From contig NZ_VANV01000005.1 of NCBI RefSeq assembly GCF_022496765.1, positions 186,001-250,000 of the forward strand: 64,000 nt of DNA, given 5' to 3'. How positions within the stretch are numbered: the stretch's first letter is position 1; each line of letters begins with the position of its first letter. Made by a program: the position numbers and the translations under genes. Of the stretch, positions 26,492 through 33,906 are shown piece by piece. The notes under the pieces are model-generated. The model made no database searches, had not been told where the DNA came from, and saw nothing but the letters and a program-made list of their open reading frames with translations. The stretch is from Acidaminobacter sp. JC074. Lineage in GTDB: Bacteria; Bacillota; Clostridia; Peptostreptococcales; Acidaminobacteraceae.

Positions 26492-26979
26492 TATATTCTC
26501 CTATATAAGAATGGCTTTTGATAAGAAAGTATCTCATTAACCATATCTCTAACATCTTTTTCTGAGCGACTAAAACCAACAATCTTTAGAATATTGTCTT
26601 CTACATCTAAGGTGATTGTGCCGGGTGTCATTGTAATAGCATTGGCAATCAAAGTGATGATGACTGCATTTTTCGTATCCAAATGAACATCAAAGGTTAC
26701 ATAGTCCTGCTCGTTCTTTAATATTCTAATGACATGTGAAATAGAAGATTTTATGATTGAGATCAAGACAATAAAACCAAACCAAATAAAACGCCAAATA
26801 GGTGGCAACTTAAGAATATTGTCATCCAATTCAAACATAATATGGTAAGTCATCTTAATGATTACCACAGAAAATATGGTTCCAGAAATAATGGTCGCTA
26901 AATCAGCATTGCCATTTAGTACAATCCAGAAGAAGATCATTAAAATGTATAATTGAAACTGCTTTAATTGTTTTTTCAT
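26491..26979 (-). CDS. mrpE: Mrp antiporter subunit E
   Basis: First gene of the antiporter operon. 162 residues: two or three membrane helices followed by a cytosolic domain with VIITLIANAITMTPGTITLDVED, the MnhE/MrpE (MbhA) signature. AAGGAG lies 8 bases before the ATG. Nine genes follow in the order E, F, G, DUF4040, MbhE-like, B, C, D, D', which is the mbhA-H order rather than the Bacillus mrpA-G order. Confidence 0.92.
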   Translation of the reverse strand: MKKQLKQFQLYILMIFFWIVLNGNADLATIISGTIFSVVIIKMTYHIMFELDDNILKLPPIWRFIWFGFIVLISIIKSSISHVIRILKNEQDYVTFDVHLDTKNAVIITLIANAITMTPGTITLDVEDNILKIVGFSRSEKDVRDMVNEILSYQKPFLYRRI

Positions 26980-27017
26980 AAACTAACTCCTTACATCAAT
27001 TGTACCCCTTTTTACTA

Positions 27018-27045
27018 CAAAAAAATCAGCTCGCTAAGCAAGCTG
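27018..27045 (-). terminator. intrinsic terminator after the DUF134 gene
   Basis: Stem TCAGCTTGC/GCGAGCTGA (one T-G pair), loop TTA, then seven T on the minus strand. It separates the DUF134 gene from the antiporter operon. Confidence 0.88.
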
Positions 27046-27051
27046 ACCACA

Positions 27052-27489
27052 TTATTCATTTTTGGGACAATTCATCCTACAAAACTCTTCTTTATTAGCA
27101 CAAACAACTTCTTTTGAACCACAAACTGGACATACTGCCTGACCTTCCACATTAAGTGAAAATTCATGATCACATGTCTGACAAACATAATCACATATAT
27201 TGTAAGTATATTTCCCACCTGTAATATGGATGCCTTTACCTGTCGTTAAAGCCTCTGCAACTTTACGCCTTGCGCTTTCTAGAATGTTTTGAAAGGTCTG
27301 CCTCGAAACCGACATTTTTTCGGCACATTCCATTTGGTTTAATCCTTCTGTATCCTTTAATCGTATGGCTTCTAATTCTTCTACTTTTAGTATGATGGTC
27401 TCAAGCTTGCTTTTTGGTATGCCACACGGTTTAAACAATGTATGTTCTGGAACAAATGAAATTTTTCGCCATTTTGTAGGTCTTGGCAT
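27052..27489 (-). CDS. DUF134 helix-turn-helix protein with zinc-ribbon tail
   Basis: 145 residues. Residues 1-100 form the DUF134 domain (MPRPTKWRKI, VEELEAIRLKDTEGLNQMECAEKMSVSRQTFQNIL), a sigma-70 region-4-like DNA-binding fold. The tail holds three Cys pairs (CQTC, CPVCGS, CRMNC), consistent with zinc or iron-sulfur binding. Such proteins often sit beside redox or iron-molybdenum-type genes; here the next gene downstream in the same direction is the split permease transcript on the other side of a gap, and the target is unknown. Confidence 0.85.
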   Translation of the reverse strand: MPRPTKWRKISFVPEHTLFKPCGIPKSKLETIILKVEELEAIRLKDTEGLNQMECAEKMSVSRQTFQNILESARRKVAEALTTGKGIHITGGKYTYNICDYVCQTCDHEFSLNVEGQAVCPVCGSKEVVCANKEEFCRMNCPKNE

Positions 27490-27568
27490 AATTCCTCCTT
27501 AATTTGTATAGATTAAGATTATTATACCACAACCACCAAAATGACCTCAACATTATTTCACAAATCGA

Positions 27569-28228
27569 TTACTTTATTGCCCCCATAGGACAGACTGATC
27601 TTAGATCATCAGTCGACTCACCTATTAAAGTATATTTACCATCTACAAGCTGAACTTTATCGGGAAAAGCATGAAGACACTTGCCACATAATATGCAGGC
27701 TGCTTCGTCTATCAGATCTTTTTCCTTAGAAAACTCTATGTCCTTCATCTTAACCAATAAACCTGTTAACTGGGCCATTATGATGATAGCAACAATTGTT
27801 AAAATCCATCTGATGATCATGTACTTAAATCCCATAAACTTGACTTCATTAATAAGCATGGGAACCTTTACAACTGCCCAAGTAGATAGAATAATAACAA
27901 TATTTTTTATACTGGCACCTTTTTTTAAAAGGGTCTGACACACTGGAAAGGCAGCGTAAATGGGACCTGCTGATAAAGAGCCAATTAAAACAGAAATACC
28001 ATAGCCCCTTATGCCTGAACCATCTCCAAAATATTTCATAATTACCTTGGTCGGTACCCATGTTTGAATCAACGATGTCAAAATAAATACGGCTGGTAAA
28101 ATCTGAAGCATCTCAAGAAAATAATACCTGCTTTGACCAAGTGCTGGTAAGATTTTTTCAGGTGACATGATTAAAACTAAGCCATATGAGCATAAGGCAA
28201 ATATTAGAATCTTATGTTTTTTTATCAT
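27569..28228 (-). CDS. permease half with C-terminal ferredoxin-like cysteines (PF03773 type)
   Basis: 219 residues. About five membrane helices include FPVCQTLLKKGASIKNIVIIL and the GSLSAGPIYAAFP loop, typical of the UPF0718/ArsP_1 permeases. The cytosolic tail has Cys178, Cys181 and Cys184 (CILCGKC) and Cys213 in SVCPMGAIK, which is the ligand set for one [4Fe-4S] cluster; the position of a fourth local Cys is Phe. It overlaps the other permease half by 4 bases. Substrate unknown; a redox-linked or metalloid role is possible. Confidence 0.8.
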   Translation of the reverse strand: MIKKHKILIFALCSYGLVLIMSPEKILPALGQSRYYFLEMLQILPAVFILTSLIQTWVPTKVIMKYFGDGSGIRGYGISVLIGSLSAGPIYAAFPVCQTLLKKGASIKNIVIILSTWAVVKVPMLINEVKFMGFKYMIIRWILTIVAIIIMAQLTGLLVKMKDIEFSKEKDLIDEAACILCGKCLHAFPDKVQLVDGKYTLIGESTDDLRSVCPMGAIK

Positions 28229-28701
28229 AGGATCACCCCCATAATCAATGAAATGATAATAGCAAATGTAAATGAAAGTGCATTTCTTACTAGTGTAAAC
28301 TTTTTACCAAAGGTCTTAATCTCAAGAGGCATGGTTAAAAAACCCACCATGGTCAGTGTTGTTAAAAAAGCCGTTAAAGCCATAATACCTGCACCATTTG
28401 CCTTTAAAGAGCCAATGAGTGGAAAGGCCACAAAAGCTGGTATTAAAGTCACTGTGCCAACAAGTGCAGAAACAATAACAGCTATCAGTCCTGTTTCTCC
28501 TCCAATCAGTTTTTCTATCATCTCTGATGGAATCAGAGCAAGTACTAAGCCAATCAAAAGCAAGATACCAATAATGTCTGATAACATGCTTTTCATCATC
28601 TTTCTTGCCTGTTTTAATGAATCGAGTGTTTTCGTTTTATCTTTTTTTATGGATATAAGAAAAGACACAAGGGCTATCCCTATTAAAATTAATGTTGTCA
28701 T
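28225..28701 (-). CDS. permease half (PF03773/YraQ type)
   Basis: 158 residues with four to five helices. VSALVGTVTLIPAFVAFPLIGSLKANGAG and MVGFLTMPLEIKTFGKK match one half of the UPF0718 permease fold, which is usually a single chain of over 300 residues. Here the two halves are separate, overlapping genes. The start has a GGAGGT site, and the promoter region is shared with the divergent Crp/Fnr gene. Confidence 0.8.
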   Translation of the reverse strand: MTTLILIGIALVSFLISIKKDKTKTLDSLKQARKMMKSMLSDIIGILLLIGLVLALIPSEMIEKLIGGETGLIAVIVSALVGTVTLIPAFVAFPLIGSLKANGAGIMALTAFLTTLTMVGFLTMPLEIKTFGKKFTLVRNALSFTFAIIISLIMGVIL

Positions 28702-28730
28702 TTGATTACCTCCTAACCAAAGTATATAAT
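28702..28730 (+). promoter_or_regulatory. sigma-A promoter of the Crp/Fnr-family gene
   Basis: TTGATT at 28702-28707, 17-base spacer, TATAAT at 28725-28730. It overlaps the translation start region of the divergent permease gene. Confidence 0.8.
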
Positions 28731-28744
28731 GAGAACACAGATAT

Positions 28745-28766
28745 AAAAGTTACTGCGGTAACTTTT
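28745..28766 (+). promoter_or_regulatory. 22-bp operator-like dyad before the Crp/Fnr-family gene
   Basis: Perfect dyad AAAAGTTAC, spacer TGCG, GTAACTTTT. It lies from about +8 to +29 of the predicted transcript and ends at the ribosome binding site, a position suited to autorepression. It is also upstream of the divergent permease pair. Confidence 0.7.
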
Positions 28767-28778
28767 GGAGGATATTTT

Positions 28779-29402
28779 ATGACAATTCATGATTTAGACA
28801 TGTTTAAAGATGTAGAAAGTATCAATTACCATACAGAAACTTACTCTGATAAAGCCATTATCAAACTATCTGGTGATCAAGTTGATGGACTAGGTATTGT
28901 TTTAGAAGGACAAGCTTTGATGCAATATATCAACGAAGAGGGTCAGCTGATGACCATCACAGACTTTTCTCCTGGCCAAACATTTGGTGGTAATCGTCTT
29001 TTTTGTAATGACAATACCATCCCAATGACCATAACAGCCAAGGGAACTTGTGTCATTTCATATGTCTCAAAAGAGACCATTTTAGAACTTTGTCAAACCA
29101 ACCAGCATTTCTTAATTCATTTTCTTAAAGACCTTTCAAGTAAAAGTGATATTCTTTCTTCTAATATAAGACAAATCAAATTTGTAACCATAGAAGACCA
29201 GATAATTCACTACCTGACAAGTGAAATGAAGAAAAGAAACGCCATGTCTTTTGAGCTTGCAATCAGCAAAAAAGAATGGGCCGAACAGCTTGGTATTCAA
29301 AGAACGTCTCTTTCTAGAACCTTGCAAAAGATGCAAAAAAAAGGATGGATCTCTTACAAGAACCATCACTACCAACTCATCAATCATGAAATTTTTTGCT
29401 AA
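28779..29402 (+). CDS. Crp/Fnr-family transcriptional regulator
   Basis: The ATG at 28779 follows GGAGGATA and gives 207 residues. An N-terminal cyclic-nucleotide-binding-like beta roll (LSGDQVDGLGIVLEGQALMQYI, FSPGQTFGGNRLF) is followed by a long dimer helix and a C-terminal winged helix (KKEWAEQLGIQRTSLSRTLQKMQKKGWI). There is no N-terminal Cys cluster, so it is not an FNR-type iron-sulfur sensor. The effector is unknown. It is divergent from the split permease genes, its likely targets. Confidence 0.9.
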   Translation: MTIHDLDMFKDVESINYHTETYSDKAIIKLSGDQVDGLGIVLEGQALMQYINEEGQLMTITDFSPGQTFGGNRLFCNDNTIPMTITAKGTCVISYVSKETILELCQTNQHFLIHFLKDLSSKSDILSSNIRQIKFVTIEDQIIHYLTSEMKKRNAMSFELAISKKEWAEQLGIQRTSLSRTLQKMQKKGWISYKNHHYQLINHEIFC

Positions 29403-29570
29403 GTAAACTATGAATTCGGCTAAATAATCAGATATACGGCTAAATAGCCGAATCATTTGAATTCTACATTGAACAAAGTATACTTAAGGTATAAACAAGA
29501 TATCGCCACTACCGATATCAAGCGGGTAAATACAACTGAATAACATGAATTAAAACTGAATATTGATAAG
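29403..29570 (+). other. non-coding region with three hairpin elements downstream of the Crp/Fnr gene
   Basis: No gene found. It contains CGGCTA/TAGCCG pairs near 29417-29452, a GATATCG/CGATATC hairpin at about 29500-29521, and runs into a strong plus-strand terminator. It could be a long 3' UTR or an unrecognised small RNA; no known riboswitch class was matched by eye. Confidence 0.45.
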
Positions 29571-29621
29571 AATATTCAAGAATTGGACCGCAACCCATTT
29601 CTTGAGTATTTTTATTTTTTT
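29571..29621 (+). terminator. plus-strand intrinsic terminator
   Basis: Twelve-pair stem AATATTCAAGAA/TTCTTGAGTATT (one T-G pair) with a 16-base loop containing GGACCGCAACCC, followed by a T-rich tail. It ends any plus-strand transcript from the Crp/Fnr gene or the non-coding stretch, and it abuts the stop of the minus-strand EamA gene. Confidence 0.8.
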
Positions 29622-29622
29622 G

Positions 29623-30477
29623 CTAAACATCCTTTAAAACAGTGATCACTAAGGCGACAAGTAAGAGACCAGCACCGAATAGGCCACTTAAAAGGATTTG
29701 CTCTTTAATGAATACAGCCGCCATAACCAATGTTAAAAGGGGTTCACCTAGAAGAATCAGACCCACACTCTCTGGTGATGCTGTCTTCTGAGCTGTTGTT
29801 TGTGCAAAATTAGTTATAGCTGTACCAAAGATACCCATGACAAGTATGGGTGCCCATGCATCTATAAGTAAGTTCATTTGAACATCTTCAAAGACCAGCA
29901 TACCTATCACAGATAGGATGGTCACTAAAAGGAACTGTAAAAAAACCAATATGGATTCATTAATATGCTTGGCATGTCTATCCATAATCATAATATAGGC
30001 TGTATATGATGCCGCACATAAAAGCGCTAGTAAATCACCAAAGTTAAATGACCCACCATTCATACCCGAAATAAAATACAGGCCAATTATTGATAGAAAG
30101 ACTGAGAAGGTTACCCACTTATTAGGTAGCTTCTTATTGATAAAGGTGGTCACAATTGGTACAAAGAGTACCGACATAGCCACTAGAAAACCTGACTTTG
30201 AAGCACTTGTATGACTGAGTGACCAAATGGCAAGGGTAAAGGCTAGAAAAGTAAAAAAGCCCAACACAATACCTGGTAAAACATCACTTCTTTTAATCTT
30301 TTTTATATCTGACCACTTAAAGACACTGATCATCAAAAGGGCTAAAATATACCTACCAAACATAATATGAAAGATAGGAATACTGTCCGCATAAACCTTA
30401 ATAATGATTGTAGACATGGCCCAGCCTGTAGCTGTTATAAATAGCAGAATATCTGCCTTCTTATTAGTCGATAACAT
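29623..30477 (-). CDS. EamA/DMT-family transporter
   Basis: 284 residues with ten predicted membrane helices in two EamA repeats (FGRYILALLMISVFKW and the ending LLLGEPLLTLVMAAVFIKE). A drug/metabolite exporter with no predictable substrate. It lies 37 bases downstream of the MTHFR-like gene in the same direction with no terminator between, so the SAM riboswitch may control it as well. Confidence 0.9.
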   Translation of the reverse strand: MLSTNKKADILLFITATGWAMSTIIIKVYADSIPIFHIMFGRYILALLMISVFKWSDIKKIKRSDVLPGIVLGFFTFLAFTLAIWSLSHTSASKSGFLVAMSVLFVPIVTTFINKKLPNKWVTFSVFLSIIGLYFISGMNGGSFNFGDLLALLCAASYTAYIMIMDRHAKHINESILVFLQFLLVTILSVIGMLVFEDVQMNLLIDAWAPILVMGIFGTAITNFAQTTAQKTASPESVGLILLGEPLLTLVMAAVFIKEQILLSGLFGAGLLLVALVITVLKDV

Positions 30478-30514
30478 AATACACCTCTCGGCTATTATAT
30501 CAGAGCCTTATCCA

Positions 30515-31429
30515 TTATGCCATGATTTTTTTGATCGCTTTGGCCATTTCAACAGAGGCCTCAATTTCTGATTTTTTAATGGAAATACTTTCAACATTAC
30601 AGCCGATTGGAATCTCTCTTTTTTTCGCATATTGCCATAGGGCTTCAAAGTTTTCAATGCAAATTTCTACAGACTTTTCTAATGGATCTCTAGAGTTTAA
30701 AATATCATTTTCCAACCATTTAGATACGTTGATGCCAAGCCACTTCATAAAGTCTAATGTCTTTTTAGACCCACAAGGTGAAATGGTAAAAATAATGGGT
30801 ACCATCTCAGTATCTGTCTCTTTACAATAGAAGTAATAGTCTGATAGAAAGTTTTTAGCTGCTTCTACATTATAAACGGCTTGAGATATAAAATACTGAC
30901 AACCATTCTCTTGCTTTTTAATCATCCTTAAATGTTCATTCTCCTTAGTAATATGACGTTCGGGTATACAAACACCACCTAAGGACAAATTCTTGTTACA
31001 TGCCTTGTATAAATCATAGGCATCCCCCAACTTTAAAGGTACCTCTTGTTTACTAGATGCTGCACCTACAAAGACTGAATAATGATCAAATCTATTGGGG
31101 TCTTGTAACCAATCACATAAATCATCAGATGAGTACTTGCCAACACAACGATAAACAATTCTAGGAACATTTAAGTCATGCATATAATCTTTTGAATAAA
31201 CCACCGGGTCGATTGTCTCTAGAAAAGGAAAAGGTCTTTCCTCATCAATCCTATCTTTTTCGTCATGAATGTCATAAAGGACCAGCCCGTCTACGCCAAT
31301 GGACTCTACTGCTGTCATCTGTTTTTCAGCAATTCTACAGACTTTTTCATGTTCTGTCTTTTTTTTAGGTGGCGTTAAACCATACAACAAGATCCCACTC
31401 TCTTTATCTCTAATTTTCTTCTCTAACAC
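30515..31429 (-). CDS. methylenetetrahydrofolate reductase-like protein
   Basis: 304 residues, TIM-barrel fold of the MetF family (PF02219). The order of conserved blocks fits: an N-terminal TPPK motif, SIGVDGLVLYDI, GVCIPERH (the flavin-site GxxxPExH block) and GCQYFISQAVYN. At the N terminus the MetF motif SFEFFPPK appears as LLYGLTPPK, so the catalytic glutamate of canonical enzymes (Glu28 in E. coli) is not present. A SAM-I riboswitch upstream ties the gene to methionine or one-carbon metabolism. Whether it reduces methylene-THF is uncertain. Confidence 0.8.
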   Translation of the reverse strand: MLEKKIRDKESGILLYGLTPPKKKTEHEKVCRIAEKQMTAVESIGVDGLVLYDIHDEKDRIDEERPFPFLETIDPVVYSKDYMHDLNVPRIVYRCVGKYSSDDLCDWLQDPNRFDHYSVFVGAASSKQEVPLKLGDAYDLYKACNKNLSLGGVCIPERHITKENEHLRMIKKQENGCQYFISQAVYNVEAAKNFLSDYYFYCKETDTEMVPIIFTISPCGSKKTLDFMKWLGINVSKWLENDILNSRDPLEKSVEICIENFEALWQYAKKREIPIGCNVESISIKKSEIEASVEMAKAIKKIMA

Positions 31430-31474
31430 GATAGCCTCCTCTAAAGGGTATTTACTAACATAACCAAACCGAGA

Positions 31475-31506
31475 AAATAAATAAAACTCTTCCGAAAGGA
31501 AGAGTT
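31475..31506 (-). terminator. SAM riboswitch terminator (expression platform)
   Basis: Nine-pair stem AACTCTTCC/GGAAGAGTT closed by TTTC, then TTTATTTATTTT on the minus strand. It lies between the aptamer and the MTHFR-like gene and would form when SAM is bound. Confidence 0.92.
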
Positions 31507-31517
31507 CTCTGTAATCA

Positions 31518-31621
31518 TTTTTCTCATCTTTCGGTTTACACCGCTGGATTTAGCACCATACATTTTACTGCTGGTTGCCGGATTTCATAGGGCCAGTCCC
31601 TCCATCACTCTTGATAAGTTC
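31518..31621 (-). promoter_or_regulatory. SAM-I (S-box) riboswitch aptamer
   Basis: Read on the minus strand it contains the S-box core in order: CTTATCAAGAG, GGAGGGACTGGCCC, ATGAAATCCGGCAACC, GGTGCTAAATCC and closing GAAAGATGAG, where the P1 arms CTTATC and GATGAG pair. This is the classical SAM-I arrangement. It is followed by an intrinsic terminator, so SAM turns the downstream gene off at the level of transcription. Confidence 0.97.
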
Positions 31622-31636
31622 TATTAAATTGTATCC

Positions 31637-31665
31637 AGTATAGTATGATTTTTATAAGTTGTCAA
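31637..31665 (-). promoter_or_regulatory. sigma-A promoter of the SAM riboswitch transcript
   Basis: On the minus strand TTGACA (31660-31665), 17-base spacer, TATACT (31637-31642), placed just upstream of the aptamer. Confidence 0.9.
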
Positions 31666-31688
31666 TAAATATTCTTAAGATTGTATCT

Positions 31689-32408
31689 TTATTCAGGATC
31701 AAATCCTTCGAAGCAGGCCGGTACACTTTGGTCTATGGCATACCTATAAGATTCTAGAGACTTGGCAGTATATGAAAACAGCGGCATTGATCTTTTTTTC
31801 AATCGCTTGATGACTTTAGAATCCAAAGCTTTGATGTCATAAATCACAAAATGAGGTCTTGTAACAATATTGCCGTAAACATTTGATAAAAACCACCTTT
31901 TAAAGAAGGAAGCATCATTATAATCATAGGACAGTTGACCTCTCACTATATGAGGTGCATGTTTTTTAAACCACCAAACAGATAAAGGATTAAAGGATTG
32001 AATGATATAGGGGCCTTGATAGGACTTTAGTGCCTCATAACCTCTTTCTTCTAGACGGTTTGAAGTGGTTTCATTTTTAAACTCTATCATTAAAGGAATC
32101 TGACCTCTTATCAATTCGAGAAACTCATCAAAGAGTGGAATTTTTTCATCGGTATCCAATAGTCTCAAATCTTTTATATCTTCATAGGTAGCCTCATAAA
32201 TAGACAGGTCTTTTCCTGTCATCCTCTTGAAATTCTCATCATGAAAAACAATCAAGGTATCGTCTTTTAAGATCTGCACATCTAGTTCCACAGCAAATCC
32301 CCTATCAATTGCATTCTGAAAGGCTCCTAAAGAGTTTTCTGGTGACGCTTCATTAAAGTAACCTCTATGCGCAATGGGTTTATCATACATCCAATTAGGT
32401 ATTTCCAT
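31689..32408 (-). CDS. glycerophosphodiester phosphodiesterase
   Basis: Hydrolyses glycerophosphodiesters to glycerol-3-phosphate and an alcohol. The ATG at 32408 follows GGAGGTGGCT and gives 239 residues with no signal peptide, so it is cytosolic; a longer frame to 32462 has no start support. The GDPD motifs are PIAHRGYFNEASPENSLGAF, the metal site ELDVQ and VFHDENFKRMTG, and the later MIEFKNE. It lies between veg and the SAM riboswitch transcript. Confidence 0.92.
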   Translation of the reverse strand: MEIPNWMYDKPIAHRGYFNEASPENSLGAFQNAIDRGFAVELDVQILKDDTLIVFHDENFKRMTGKDLSIYEATYEDIKDLRLLDTDEKIPLFDEFLELIRGQIPLMIEFKNETTSNRLEERGYEALKSYQGPYIIQSFNPLSVWWFKKHAPHIVRGQLSYDYNDASFFKRWFLSNVYGNIVTRPHFVIYDIKALDSKVIKRLKKRSMPLFSYTAKSLESYRYAIDQSVPACFEGFDPE

Positions 32409-32448
32409 AGCCACCTCCGAAAAGATTATACACCTAAAGCAAAAAAGT

Positions 32449-32472
32449 AAAAAGACTTTCATAAGAAAGTCT
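32449..32472 (-). terminator. intrinsic terminator after veg
   Basis: Stem AGACTTTC/GAAAGTCT with loop TTAT, followed by T5 on the minus strand. Confidence 0.9.
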
Positions 32473-32734
32473 AAGCCAATAACCCTTGTTTGGAATCATC
32501 CAAAGTGATTTCAACAGTAGAAGTTAACAAGTCAGAATATGTATAAGAAACATGTCGTTCCGATTCTTTGCCGCAATCAATGTTTACAACGAAGATGCTC
32601 GGGTATGTCGCTATAACCTTGCCCTGTTTTGTATAATACTTCTTTCGTCCACTGTGTGTTCTTAATGTCACGCTTTGACCGATATTAGCCTCCACGCGTT
32701 TTCTGATACTACCTAGTGTTGCTCTTGTTGCCAA
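32471..32734 (-). CDS. veg: Veg family protein
   Basis: 87-residue conserved Gram-positive protein. The start is TTG at 32734, a few bases after GGGGTGAT; the frame is open upstream to 32815 but the promoters lie in that stretch. LGSIRKRVEANIGQSVTLRTHSGRKK and YPSIFVV, then RHVSYTYSDLLTSTVEI, match Bacillus subtilis Veg, which is linked to biofilm and sporulation regulation. Two tandem strong promoters precede it, in keeping with the very active veg promoter of Bacillus. Confidence 0.93.
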   Translation of the reverse strand: MATRATLGSIRKRVEANIGQSVTLRTHSGRKKYYTKQGKVIATYPSIFVVNIDCGKESERHVSYTYSDLLTSTVEITLDDSKQGLLA

Positions 32735-32764
32735 TATAATCACCCCTTTAATATACCTAGAGTC

Positions 32765-32793
32765 ATTATAACATTTATTTTCTGAAAATTCAA
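32765..32793 (-). promoter_or_regulatory. veg promoter, proximal
   Basis: On the minus strand TTGAAT (32788-32793), 17-base spacer, TATAAT (32765-32770). Confidence 0.8.
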
Positions 32794-32795
32794 TA

Positions 32796-32824
32796 ATTAT
32801 ACATCTTATATTCAACTATGTCAA
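32796..32824 (-). promoter_or_regulatory. veg promoter, distal
   Basis: On the minus strand TTGACA (32819-32824), 17-base spacer, TATAAT (32796-32801): a perfect consensus promoter. Confidence 0.88.
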
Positions 32825-32851
32825 CGTTTTTTAATCACGATTTGTTTAACA

Positions 32852-33529
32852 TCATTTTCCATTTAGCAATTGGTTTATTCTCATTTCGCCAGCTTGGTCT
32901 TCAGAGTACTTAGTATAGATAAACCAGTTGGTAATACTCATATTCAGCATTTCCTCAGGCAAAATATCTGCCATTAAAAATTGGGTATCCAACATAAATA
33001 AGCGGTCAATCAAGTTAAGTTTTTCATTCTGTGAAATTGGTTTTTCTGCCTTAAATGCCTGGCAAAAATTAATTTTATGATAAATAACTTCCTGACTCAA
33101 ATGCACACCGTATGTTTCAAAAAAGTAGGCATCCGCTTCTAGATTTTGTTCAAGGATATTTTGATAATTCGCTTCATGTTCTTGTCTTGTAGAATGACCA
33201 AATAAACGACAGACATAAGGACGTACTTCATAGATCATGCAAGTGTTTTCAGTTGTTAGAAAGGGACATGCCTGTTTAACAACAAGCTCATTAAAGTAAT
33301 GATCTTCTATACGTTTCATAATCGTTTCATACATGCCCTTGTCCTGTACATATTTATAGATATTTAGAAACTCTACATAAAATGCATGAACCGATTCTAC
33401 ACAGCATTTGGCACACCCATTACACTTACCGCTGGGAATTTCTGAATAAATATCATTTAGGTTTGATATTAAATTGTTGTTTTTTAACAAGACGTTTGAT
33501 TTTTCTATCATTTTTTTTGTAATTTCCAT
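32852..33529 (-). CDS. YkgJ-type cysteine cluster protein
   Basis: 225-residue cytosolic protein of the CxxCxxCC (UPF0153) family, thought to bind zinc or iron. Motifs are CNGCAKCCVES (Cys36, 39, 42, 43) and CPFLTTENTCMIYEVRPYVCRLFGH (Cys88, 97, 107). The role is unknown. A GGAGG-type site precedes the ATG, and it reads toward the veg promoters. Confidence 0.88.
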   Translation of the reverse strand: MEITKKMIEKSNVLLKNNNLISNLNDIYSEIPSGKCNGCAKCCVESVHAFYVEFLNIYKYVQDKGMYETIMKRIEDHYFNELVVKQACPFLTTENTCMIYEVRPYVCRLFGHSTRQEHEANYQNILEQNLEADAYFFETYGVHLSQEVIYHKINFCQAFKAEKPISQNEKLNLIDRLFMLDTQFLMADILPEEMLNMSITNWFIYTKYSEDQAGEMRINQLLNGK

Positions 33530-33664
33530 AGTCCCTCCAAAAAAATTATAACATATTTAAAAAAATTTCAAAAAAATGATTTTATTAAATATCATTGGGT
33601 ATTATAAGAGTGATAGCTGAAAATTCATTTTGAATTTCTCTTTTACTCCTAAAAATCTCATTAG

Positions 33665-33692
33665 AAAAAACACCACTCGCGTGGTGTTTTTT
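33665..33692 (-). terminator. bidirectional terminator after the 29-residue peptide gene
   Basis: Stem AAAACACCAC/GTGGTGTTTT with loop TCGC, with A run on one side and T run on the other, so it can work on either strand. Confidence 0.9.
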
Positions 33693-33710
33693 CATTTATG
33701 TAAGTAAATT

Positions 33711-33800
33711 TTAATTATATGTTGTTCCAGTGCCTTTCGACGCCTTTCGTCCTGAAACTTCCAAATAAATAAATACTGCCACTAATACTACTGTTAACAT
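33711..33800 (-). CDS. 29-residue single-helix membrane peptide
   Basis: A short frame starting MLTVVLVAVFIYLEVSG and ending GTTYN. It has one hydrophobic helix (about 2-13) followed by a basic, Gly/Thr-rich tail. Support comes from its context: AAGGAAGGTGA sits about 7 bases upstream, an extended -10 promoter (TGTTATACT) about 30 bases before the start, and a strong terminator 20 bases after the stop. I do not recognise a family; small membrane peptides of this size include type I toxins and regulators of membrane complexes. Confidence 0.6.
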   Translation of the reverse strand: MLTVVLVAVFIYLEVSGRKASKGTGTTYN

Positions 33801-33906
33801 CTACTCGTCACCTTCCTTTCACAAACAGTATAACACCATTTATAAGAAAAATGTCCAATGTAACAGCCTTGTCAAGAATCCTTAAATCAGTAACTTCTTT
33901 GTAACA

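Noticed and set aside
29136..29456. 106-residue minus-strand frame over the Crp/Fnr gene
   Set aside because: It lies entirely opposite a clear Crp/Fnr gene and its tail, has no ribosome binding site and no recognisable protein.
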